64,000 nucleotides of DNA, from assembly GCA_023399155.1 (NCBI GenBank), contig JAEWQP010000016.1:248001-312000 (forward strand), read 5' to 3'. Each line of letters starts with the position of its first letter. The first letter of the stretch is position 1. Made by a program: the position numbers and the translations under genes. The notes below the pieces were generated by a model. That model was not told where the DNA came from. It did no database searches and was given only the letters and a program-made list of their open reading frames with translations. This DNA is from Verrucomicrobiota bacterium. Lineage in GTDB: Bacteria > Verrucomicrobiota > Verrucomicrobiia > Opitutales > Opitutaceae. This document shows, piece after piece, positions 35,855-42,749 of the stretch.

Positions 35855-36904
35855 ATGCGTCCAGAACAGTGGGATATCTTCAAGCGCGCCGCGCGCCTCG
35901 AGAAGCTCGATCAGGTGCCCATGGCCATGATCATCGACAGCCCGTGGATACCGGGCTACGTCGGCGTGAAGCACCTGGACTTCTTCCTCGACCCCGAGGT
36001 GTGGTTCCAGTCGCACCTCAAGATCCACAGGGAATTTCCGGAGATCATCTTCGTGCCGGGCTGGTGGATGGAATACGGCATGGCCGCCGAGCCCTCGGCC
36101 CTCGGCTCCAAGATCAAGTTCTGGCAGGACAACACGCCAAGCGAGTACCACACGCTCTACAACATCGAGGACCTCGAGAAATTCCCCGAGTACGAGGTCG
36201 AGGCCGACGCCTTCATGGGCCTGACCCTGCACCGCATCCGCATGCAGCGTCAGCGCATCCTGGATACCGGTGAGATCCTTCCGCTCGTGACCTCGCGCGG
36301 ACCGATGTGCACCGCGGGCTTCGTCCGCAGCACCACGGACTTCATGATCGACCTGGTGGAAAAGCCCGAATGGGCCCACAAGCTCCTCGACCTCTGCACC
36401 CGCCTGATCATCGATTGGCTCAAGGCGCAGGCCAGGGCCATGGGACCGACGGTCGAGGGCATCTTCCTCCTCGACGACATCGTCGGCTTCGTGAACGAGG
36501 AGCACTACCAGGAGTTCTGCCATCCCTACCTCAAGCGCATCTGCGATGCGTTCCCCAAGGACTGGGTGAAGATCTACCACAACGACGCGTCCGTCGAGGC
36601 CTGCCTCGAGCACCTGCCCGACGCGGGCTTCAACGTGCTCAACTGGGGCAAGCAGACCGACATCGCCGACGTGATCGACCGCGTGGGCGGAAAGATGTGC
36701 CTGATGGGCAACGTCAATCCGCTCGAGGTCGGCGTGCGCGGCACGCCCGAGGAAGTACGCGCGGCCACGCTCGACGTTCTCGAGAAGGGTCGCGACACGC
36801 CCATGATCCTCTCCGTCGGCGGCGGCACCAGTCCCGGCATGCCGCGCGAGAACATCCGCGCGATGCTCGACGCGCTCAACGAGTTCAACAGCAAGCGCCG
36901 CTGA
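35855..36904 (+). CDS. URO-D-superfamily corrinoid methyltransferase
   Basis: 349 residues from ATG 35855. It has the TIM-barrel pattern of the uroporphyrinogen-decarboxylase superfamily, which includes MtaA, MtbA and CmuA: IFKRAARLEKLDQVPMAMII, LPLVTSRGPMCTAGFVR, TDFMIDLVEKPEWAHKLLDL, GIFLLDDIVGFVNEEHYQEF, HPYLKRICDAFPKDWVKIYH, and KMCLMGNVNPLEV. The decarboxylase itself acts in haem synthesis, but the operon (RACo, MetH-activation, corrinoid protein, homocysteine methyltransferase) points to methyl transfer. The Zn-thiol ligands H-x-C and distal C of MtaA-type enzymes appear as H-N-D and Gly, so this enzyme more likely moves a methyl group from the growth substrate to cobalt than from cobalt to a thiol. 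Substrate unknown; methoxy or N-methyl compounds are candidates. Confidence 0.86.
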   Translation: MRPEQWDIFKRAARLEKLDQVPMAMIIDSPWIPGYVGVKHLDFFLDPEVWFQSHLKIHREFPEIIFVPGWWMEYGMAAEPSALGSKIKFWQDNTPSEYHTLYNIEDLEKFPEYEVEADAFMGLTLHRIRMQRQRILDTGEILPLVTSRGPMCTAGFVRSTTDFMIDLVEKPEWAHKLLDLCTRLIIDWLKAQARAMGPTVEGIFLLDDIVGFVNEEHYQEFCHPYLKRICDAFPKDWVKIYHNDASVEACLEHLPDAGFNVLNWGKQTDIADVIDRVGGKMCLMGNVNPLEVGVRGTPEEVRAATLDVLEKGRDTPMILSVGGGTSPGMPRENIRAMLDALNEFNSKRR

Positions 36905-37107
36905 GCTCCCGCAGGCTGCGCGCTCGCGGGCGTCCGCAAGCGTGCAGCCTGCACCTCGACCCAAACGTTCACGGCGGCCACAGCGTCCATCCTAACCACA
37001 AGAGGCCTCGGGCCGCGAGGCCTTCCCACCCGCCTCCGTCGTCACTGTATCCGCACGCTGAATTCAGCGTTCAGTCCATCAGCCCTTCCCACCACATCCC
37101 CACAAAC

Positions 37108-38076
37108 ATGCCCGACTACGCTTTGATGAATCAGTGCCTTTACGAAGGCAAAGCCAAGGAGGTGGAACAGATGACCCGCGATGCCCTGGCCGAGGGGCGC
37201 TCCGTTCAGGAGGTCCTCAGCGAGGGGCTGATCGCGGGGATGAGCGTGGTCGGCGAGGACTTCAAGCACAACATCCTCTACGTGCCGGAGGTGCTGATCG
37301 CGGCCCGCGCGATGAAGGCGGGCATGTCCGTGCTCAAGCCGTTGCTCGCCGCCCACGGCCCCGACACGAGTTCCACCGGTCGCCTGGTCATGGGAACCGT
37401 GCGCGGCGACCTCCACGACATCGGCAAGAACCTCGTCTGCATGATGGCCGAGGGCGCCGGGTTCCAGGTGAAGGACATCGGGGTCGACCAGAGCGTGGAA
37501 AAGTTCATGGCCGCAGCCGACGAGTTCAAACCGGACATCATCGGCATGAGTGCGCTGCTGACCACCACGATGACCTACATGAAGACGGTCATCGATGGTT
37601 TCGAAGCCGCCGGCCGCGACACGAAGATGGCGATCGGTGGCGCGCCAATCAGCCAGATGTTCGCCGATGAGATCGGCGCCGATGGATACGCCGCCGATGC
37701 GTCCGCCGCGGTCGACCTGTTCCTGCGTCTCGTGGGCAAGGGCGACGCATCCGCCCCGGCCCCGAAGGAAGTCGCCGAGATGAAGGCCGCACGCTCCGCC
37801 CGACCGCCCGGCCACAGGTCGGAGAAATCCAACTACCAGATCCTCTACTGGCAGGACATCCCGTCGCAGCTGAAGGTCTGGGATGACTACGAGGAAATCA
37901 AGGTGGAGCTGCCCGCCCGCTTCAGCGCGCAGATCGACGCCCGCGCCCAGCGCCTCGGGCTGACCGCAAGCGATGTCTACACTGCGCAGTTCCGCTGGGG
38001 CGAGGAACTCGAGCGCGCCGGCGCGATCGACGAGGTCGTCACAGCGATCCAGGCCGAACTCGAGGCGCAGCAGTAG
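37108..38076 (+). CDS. Corrinoid (B12-binding) protein fused to a Virulence_fact-like domain
   Basis: 322 residues from ATG 37108; the open frame continues upstream but that part is shadow of the URO-D gene and spacer. Residues 1-85 form the helical cap of MtaC/MetH-type corrinoid proteins (CLYEGKAKEVEQMTRDAL, GLIAGMSVVGEDF, YVPEVLIAARAMKAGM). Residues about 90-215 form the Rossmann B12 domain with GDLHDIGKNLV, where H103 is the lower cobalt ligand of the DxHxxG motif, then MSALLTTTM and AIGGAPIS. After a Pro/Ala linker, residues about 235-322 (NYQILYWQDIPSQLKVWDDY, ELPARFSAQIDARAQRLGLT) resemble the Virulence_fact family found in corrinoid/THF methyl-transfer loci. The protein shuttles methyl on cobalt between the URO-D and homocysteine enzymes. 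The extra domain's role is unknown. Confidence 0.88.
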   Translation: MPDYALMNQCLYEGKAKEVEQMTRDALAEGRSVQEVLSEGLIAGMSVVGEDFKHNILYVPEVLIAARAMKAGMSVLKPLLAAHGPDTSSTGRLVMGTVRGDLHDIGKNLVCMMAEGAGFQVKDIGVDQSVEKFMAAADEFKPDIIGMSALLTTTMTYMKTVIDGFEAAGRDTKMAIGGAPISQMFADEIGADGYAADASAAVDLFLRLVGKGDASAPAPKEVAEMKAARSARPPGHRSEKSNYQILYWQDIPSQLKVWDDYEEIKVELPARFSAQIDARAQRLGLTASDVYTAQFRWGEELERAGAIDEVVTAIQAELEAQQ

Positions 38077-38122
38077 CGTTACTTCCGCAAACCCACCGTC
38101 AAACAGCCCGAACAAGCCCTGA

Positions 38123-38259
38123 TTTGAACCACAGAAGACACAGTGCAGGACAGAACCAGGGAGTGCGAAGGGCTGAGTACTGAAGGCTGAACGCGCTATC
38201 TGGAGTTCTCCCTTCCTCCGCCTTTTCCTCTGTGCCCACTGTGTCCTCTGTGGTTCAAA
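38123..38259. repeat. Long inverted repeat between corrinoid and homocysteine methyltransferase genes
   Basis: A 23-base arm at 38123-38145 starting TTTGAACCACAGA and its complement at 38237-38259 match at 22 of 23 positions and enclose 91 bases. The CACAG-rich wording is a common type of intergenic palindrome in Verrucomicrobiota and relatives, and is similar in style to the CACGGAG arms at 56392-57160. It could attenuate transcription into the last gene. Confidence 0.7.
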
Positions 38260-38292
38260 ATCCTGGCCGCGAACTTACATCCCCCCTTCACC

Positions 38293-39195
38293 ATGACCAT
38301 TCTCCACGAACTTGTGCGCGAGCGTTCGCTCGTATGTGACGGTGCCATGGGCACGCAGCTGATGCTCGCGGGCCTCGAACAGGGCGGATGCGGCGAGGCC
38401 TGGAACCTCACCCACGCCGATCGCGTGCTCGCGATCCAGCGCCGTTACGCCGACGCCGGCGCTGACTGCCTGATCAGCAACACCTTTGGAGGCAGCCGCC
38501 TCATGCTCCGCCGTCACGGGCACGAGGCTGATCTCGCGGCGATCAACGCCGCGGCCGTGAAGATCGCGCGCGAGGCTTTCGGCGGCCGGCCCGGATTCGT
38601 CCTCGGCGATATCGGTCCGCTCGGCGCGTTGCTCGAGCCCTACGGCGATCTCAGCGAGGACGATGCCCGCACCATGCTCGAGGAGCAGGCCGCGGCCCTC
38701 GTCAAGGCCGGCGCCGACGCGATCATCATCGAGACGCAGACCTCGCTCGAGGAACTCGGCCTCGCCATCGAGGCGGCCAAGGCCGCCGGGGCGCGAACGA
38801 TCATCGCGTCCCTCGCGTATGATCTTTCCACTGACAAGACTTTCTACAAGACAATGATGGGCGTCGCGCCCGAGCAGGCCGCCGAGCTCGCGGAGGAAAA
38901 GGGTGCGCACATCATCGCGCTCAACTGCGGCACCGGTATGGACATGAAGGGTGCGGCCATGGTCGCGGGCCAGTACCGTGCGGCATGTTCCCTCCCGATC
39001 ATGGTGCAGCCAAATGCCGGCCTGCCCGTGCTCGAGAACATGAAGGCCGTCTACAAGCAGCCGCCGGCCGAGATGGCCGCAGGCGTCCCCGCCGCGCTCG
39101 CCGCAGGCGCCGGCATCATCGGTTCATGCTGCGGCAGCACACCCGAGCACACGCGTGCCATCCGGGCGGCGATCGACGCCGCACGGCAGGGCTGA
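38293..39195 (+). CDS. Homocysteine S-methyltransferase (MetH N-terminal/BHMT domain)
   Basis: 300 residues from ATG 38293, a stand-alone homocysteine-binding barrel. Start signature LVCDGAMGTQLMLAG (14-28), then ADCLISNTFGGSRLMLRRHG, GPLGALLEPYGDLSEDDA and ADAIIIETQTSLEELGLAI. The three zinc ligands are intact: C212 in ALNCGTG and C279-C280 in GSCCGSTPEH. Zinc activates the homocysteine thiol, which accepts methyl from methylcorrinoid (MetH) or betaine (BHMT). Here the operon supplies a corrinoid donor, so the product is probably methionine. No pterin-binding domain or MetF lies nearby. It is separated from the corrinoid gene by 216 bases carrying an inverted repeat and may have its own promoter. 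It converges with an outer-membrane protein gene. Confidence 0.9.
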   Translation: MTILHELVRERSLVCDGAMGTQLMLAGLEQGGCGEAWNLTHADRVLAIQRRYADAGADCLISNTFGGSRLMLRRHGHEADLAAINAAAVKIAREAFGGRPGFVLGDIGPLGALLEPYGDLSEDDARTMLEEQAAALVKAGADAIIIETQTSLEELGLAIEAAKAAGARTIIASLAYDLSTDKTFYKTMMGVAPEQAAELAEEKGAHIIALNCGTGMDMKGAAMVAGQYRAACSLPIMVQPNAGLPVLENMKAVYKQPPAEMAAGVPAALAAGAGIIGSCCGSTPEHTRAIRAAIDAARQG

Positions 39196-39219
39196 CGCCG
39201 TCGCGTTCGGCAGCGTGCC

Positions 39220-39876
39220 TCAGAACAGGAAGCAAATCCCGATCGACACGGTCACACCCGACAGGTCGAGGTCGCCGTACTCAGTGTATCCGATCTCATA
39301 CTTCAGCGCGGTGTCGCGGGCCAGGTATTGCTTGATGCCGGCGTGCGCCGTCCAGAACCAGTCCTCGCTGCTGCGCGAGTTTCGCTCGATCCGCAGCCAC
39401 CCCGCCCCGGCTCCGACATAGGGCACGAAATCACCGGAAGTCGCGAGATGAAGGTCGGCCGCGCCGCATGCGCCGAAGATCTCGTGGTCGACGTCGTCGA
39501 TCTCGCCCGTGCCGTAGAATCCGCCGGCGGAGAGCTGCAGGTTCGGCGTCACAAGCAATCCCAGCATCGCCGTCCCGCCCGGAAGAGGGTCGCCTGCATC
39601 GAGACCGAACCCGGTCGCCGCGAGCGAGAACTCATGCGGCAGGCGCCGGGCTTTGCGGGGCGTTGCCGTGGGGGCGGCCTCCAGTGGCGGCACACGCGTG
39701 GGGCGCATGCCGGCCGTGAGGACTTCGCCCCAACGCCGCTCGTGCTCTGCTTTCGAGATCTCACCGTCGCGCAGCTGGCGATCGAGTTCGCGCAGATCGG
39801 CGGCGGGGTCGGCCGCGGCAATCGTCGCCCCGAGGGCGACGAGGCAGGCGCAGGCACATGACGATGCGAATCCCAT
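39220..39876 (-). CDS. Small outer-membrane beta-barrel protein
   Basis: 218 residues from ATG 39876 (MGFASSCACACLVALGATIAAADP, a signal peptide with Cys-rich h-region; a lipoprotein is not indicated). Residues 25-75 hold a short charged helix (LRELDRQLRDGEISKAEHERRW, a SHOCT-like pattern). The rest is an OmpA/OprF-like eight-strand barrel (ATGFGLDAG, LLVTPNLQLSAGGFYG, FVPYVGAGAGWLRIE, WTAHAGIKQYLARD, ALKYEIGYTEYGDL) ending VSIGICFLF with a terminal Phe. It probably sits in the outer membrane; the ligand is unknown. It lies 66 bases beyond the RDD-protein gene on the same strand. Confidence 0.75.
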   Translation of the reverse strand: MGFASSCACACLVALGATIAAADPAADLRELDRQLRDGEISKAEHERRWGEVLTAGMRPTRVPPLEAAPTATPRKARRLPHEFSLAATGFGLDAGDPLPGGTAMLGLLVTPNLQLSAGGFYGTGEIDDVDHEIFGACGAADLHLATSGDFVPYVGAGAGWLRIERNSRSSEDWFWTAHAGIKQYLARDTALKYEIGYTEYGDLDLSGVTVSIGICFLF

Positions 39877-39942
39877 GGTCGTGCTTGGGGGTGGACCGCC
39901 GAGTGTGGCTCCCGGGCTCAGCTTCGCCAAGCCTGGAGCGCT

Positions 39943-40839
39943 TCAGCCGTTAACCGCAGGCGGCACCCGCACGCGCGACGTCTCGCCTCCGAAGGTCGAG
40001 ATCACGACGGTGCCCGCGATCTTGTCCTGAATGGCCTGATTGTTGGGGTCCCACAGGATGCGCAGAAAGCCGATCGATCCCGTGGCGAGGCCCGCGGCAT
40101 AGCCACCGTTGCGGATGAAGGCGTCCATGGCCGTCAATGGTCGCCCGTCGAGCCGGACGACACGCGTGCGGAACGCGAACTTGCCCGGCGTGCGTCCCCC
40201 CAGCCAGGCCGTGAAGAGCGTGAAGTAGACGCCCGCCCAGCCAAAGGTCAGCCCGAGCGTGCGCGACGAGTCGGCGGCAAAATTCAGCCACGAGCTGCCG
40301 CGCACCGAGTCCCGCAGGCGGGTGTTTTCCTCCCGCAAGAGAGTGACGTGCTTCTCCAATTGGTTGACCGCCCGGCGCAAGTCGGCGCTCGAGGCGCCTT
40401 GCGGGACAAAGACTGACTCGACCTCCACTGCATCGCGATCCTTCCCGAGATTGAAGGCCCCGGTCTTCACCAGCGGCCGACCCAGGAGGAAAAAGGCGGA
40501 AAGCACCATCACCCCGCATCCAAGGGCGATCAAAAACCAGCGGAAAACTCTCCAGAACTTCGCCTCACTCACCCGGCGGCCGCCCAGCGCCGCCAGCGTC
40601 AGACCGGTGAGCAAACCGAGGACCGGATTGGCCAGGAGCGACAACGCGCCGATGCAGACGAGGTCGACCGCCATGCCGCCGGCACGTTGCCACCATGCAG
40701 CAAGCGGTGTGTTCAGCAGCCTCGGATCGAGTTGCATCAGTCCGGGATCGACGATGCGGGCGCGCGGTCGGCGCGGCGATCCGGTGGCCCCCGTCTGACC
40801 GGCGGGCTCGGGTTCGGAAGTGTGGGACGAGTCGGGCAT
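39943..40839 (-). CDS. RDD-family integral membrane protein
   Basis: 298 residues from ATG 40839 (MPDSSHTSEPE). The RDD signature is present: WWQRAGGMAVDLVCIGAL (conserved Arg and Asp in helix 1) and GGRTPGKFAFRTRVVRLDGR with AMDAFIRNGGYAAGL further on. Helices: about 53-75, 100-122, 205-225 and 255-275. Between helices 2 and 3 is a coiled-coil segment (LRRAVNQLEKHVTLLREENTRL, about 155-177) probably outside the membrane, which is unusual for the family. RDD proteins have been linked to ion or Na+/H+ exchange, but most are uncharacterised. Membrane topology and family are fairly sure, function is not. Confidence 0.78.
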   Translation of the reverse strand: MPDSSHTSEPEPAGQTGATGSPRRPRARIVDPGLMQLDPRLLNTPLAAWWQRAGGMAVDLVCIGALSLLANPVLGLLTGLTLAALGGRRVSEAKFWRVFRWFLIALGCGVMVLSAFFLLGRPLVKTGAFNLGKDRDAVEVESVFVPQGASSADLRRAVNQLEKHVTLLREENTRLRDSVRGSSWLNFAADSSRTLGLTFGWAGVYFTLFTAWLGGRTPGKFAFRTRVVRLDGRPLTAMDAFIRNGGYAAGLATGSIGFLRILWDPNNQAIQDKIAGTVVISTFGGETSRVRVPPAVNG

Positions 40840-41237
40840 GGTGAACAAGGCGCAGGGCGCGCGCTCCCCGACCCCAACGCCGCCGCAATCCCGCGACGCC
40901 GGCAAGCCCCGAACACGACCGGCCCGCGGACCGCGCATCGGCGCGCCTCCCGCAGGCCGGCGAAGCGGCGCGCCTCGCCACGATTCCGTGGCATTTCGTC
41001 CCCGTCGCGTTGTCGCAAGTCCCGGCTACGAACTGACTGGCCCCATCGGTCTGCGCGTCCCCCCGCCGCAAACTGCCCACTCCGACTATCCCATGGGACG
41101 CCCTTGTACCTTGCCGGCCGCAGCTGCGGCCCTGAAAGGCGGCACGCGATGAGACACGCGTTCCCGCCCTTGCACCGATCGCGAGGCCCGGGCCGAACCC
41201 ATCGCAGGTTCACGTCCCGTTCCTGCAACCAGCACCC
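40840..41237. other. Non-coding divergent gap
   Basis: About 400 GC-rich bases between the RDD gene and the RidA-like gene; it must carry both promoters. Two GGCGCGCC palindromes at 40940-40947 and 40967-40974 could pair over 19 bases. No gene or clear promoter seen. Confidence 0.35.
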
Positions 41238-42503
41238 ATGAACTGCATGCAACAACCTCCCCGTGGCGGCATCATGCCCGAGTCACTGCCGATGCTGAGC
41301 CCGCTGAATCCAGGCGGGACCATTGCCCACTGCTCGTACAAGAGCACCGGCCCCGGCGACCGCTGCCGCGTGGAGATCCGCCGCACCGAGCGCGACACCT
41401 TCACGGAGTTTCACATCACCGGTACGGTGACCGGACCCTGCGGGGCTCTCGAGGCCGCCCGCGCCCTGCTCGACCTGGTCGCCGAGGAGATCGCCGAGCA
41501 TGCGATCCAGCCGGTCCAGGAAAAGCTCTATGGCCTCTCCGGGCTGCGTGCCGGAGTGCTTCAGTGCCGGGCCGACGTCTACCGCCACCACGAGCTCGAC
41601 ATTCATGTGCCCGCGACATGGATACAAGGCGTGCCCCTCCAGGGCTGCGACTTCGTCGGCCTTCAGATCTGGGGCATCGCGCCGCGCGGCGGCTGGACGT
41701 GCGTGACGACGGTCGGCGACGAATCCACCGGCCGGGGTCGCCTGTGGACCGGGCGGGGCTTTCGCATGCTGCACATCCCGTTCGTGCGCGGCACGCGGCC
41801 GGACGGCTCCCTCGCGGCCGACGCCGCGACCCAGGCGGAGCTGATGTTCACGAACGCCAACGCGGTCCTCAAGGCCCACCGGTTCACCTACGGCCAGGTG
41901 AAGCGCACCTGGATCTACGTGCGACGGCTGCTCGAGTGGTACGACGACCTCAATCGCGTGCGCAGCGCCTTCTACCGCACCGAGGGGCTCGACATGGGCG
42001 GCGGCCATGCCTTTCCGGCCAGCACCGGCATCCAGTGCAGCTGTGCCGACGAGGAGATCATGATGGACATGCTCGCCTTCGATACCGACGGACCGGAGAT
42101 GGCCTCGGCCGCGCCGATCACGACGAGCTCGCGTCAGCATCAATCTTTCAAATACGGCTCCGCCTTCTCCCGCGGCATGACTTTCGAGATCGAGGGTCGC
42201 AAAACCGTCCACATCTCGGGCACGGCCAGCATCGATTCCGCGGGCGCCAGCATCCACGTGGGCGACGCCGAGATGCAGAGCCTCGAGACTCTGATGTGCA
42301 TCGCCGCCATCCTCGAGGAACAGGGTGGCGGGCTGGAAAACATCACCTCCGCGACGCTCTTCTGCAAGGACCGCGCGGCCTACGAGGCCTGGCAGCGCGT
42401 GTCGCGGCTGCTGCGCGTCCCTGCGATTCCCAGGATCTGCGTGCTCGCCGACGTCTGCCGTCACGACCTCCTGGTCGAGATGGAAGCGGTCGCGACCATC
42501 TGA
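41238..42503 (+). CDS. RidA/chorismatase-like protein
   Basis: 421 residues from ATG 41238; internal ATGs at 41274 and 41298 are possible starts. The C-terminal third has the YjgF/RidA pattern: TVHISGTASIDSAG, VGDAEMQSLETLMCIAAILEEQGGGLENI, then IPRICVLADVCRHDLLVEMEAVA, where R399 corresponds to the RidA arginine that binds the substrate carboxylate. The N-terminal part (YGLSGLRAGVLQCRADVYRH, RGFRMLHIPFVRG, TWIYVRRLLEWYDDLN, FPASTGIQCS) is like the FkbO/Hyg5 chorismatase family, whose proteins share a RidA-like fold. Possible roles are imine/enamine hydrolysis or a chorismate-type reaction. No aromatic biosynthesis genes are adjacent. It stands alone. Confidence 0.7.
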   Translation: MNCMQQPPRGGIMPESLPMLSPLNPGGTIAHCSYKSTGPGDRCRVEIRRTERDTFTEFHITGTVTGPCGALEAARALLDLVAEEIAEHAIQPVQEKLYGLSGLRAGVLQCRADVYRHHELDIHVPATWIQGVPLQGCDFVGLQIWGIAPRGGWTCVTTVGDESTGRGRLWTGRGFRMLHIPFVRGTRPDGSLAADAATQAELMFTNANAVLKAHRFTYGQVKRTWIYVRRLLEWYDDLNRVRSAFYRTEGLDMGGGHAFPASTGIQCSCADEEIMMDMLAFDTDGPEMASAAPITTSSRQHQSFKYGSAFSRGMTFEIEGRKTVHISGTASIDSAGASIHVGDAEMQSLETLMCIAAILEEQGGGLENITSATLFCKDRAAYEAWQRVSRLLRVPAIPRICVLADVCRHDLLVEMEAVATI

Positions 42504-42652
42504 TCGCGCCGTTGGTGGCAGCGATCACGGAGGATAGTTCCGAAGGGCAAAGCGTTGCCGGCGATTCGGCCGCCTCAGCTCATCACCTCGTGGGTGAGTC
42601 AGTGAAGGCGTGATCTTCGTTCTGCCCAGACCGCTCGGTCGACGCCATGATC

Positions 42653-42688
42653 GCCTTCTGCCCGCCAAGCCGAAGCCTTGGCGAAGGC
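42653..42688. repeat. REP-like hairpin
   Basis: GCCTTC...GAAGGC encloses GCCAAG/CTTGGC over a 7-base loop, giving a two-tier stem. The CCGAAGC and GAAGGC wording matches the hairpins at 4894-4948, so this is likely a dispersed intergenic repeat of this genome. It lies between convergent genes and may help end transcription. Confidence 0.45.
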
Positions 42689-42749
42689 TGATGCCGTCCG
42701 TGACCCGATGCAACGGAGCATGTCGCGTCGATGCGCCGTCTCTCCACGG

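Noticed and set aside
35855..36904. Calling this gene hemE (uroporphyrinogen decarboxylase)
   Set aside because: It sits in a corrinoid methyl-transfer operon without other haem genes and matches the methyltransferase branch of the superfamily.
36307..37107. Extension of the corrinoid-protein frame upstream into the URO-D gene
   Set aside because: The region before 37108 is Arg/Pro/His-rich shadow of the URO-D gene and spacer; the corrinoid protein's helical cap begins right at ATG 37108.
37810..38076. Reading the Virulence_fact-like domain as evidence of pathogenicity
   Set aside because: The family name is historical; the gene context here and in other bacteria is one-carbon/corrinoid metabolism.
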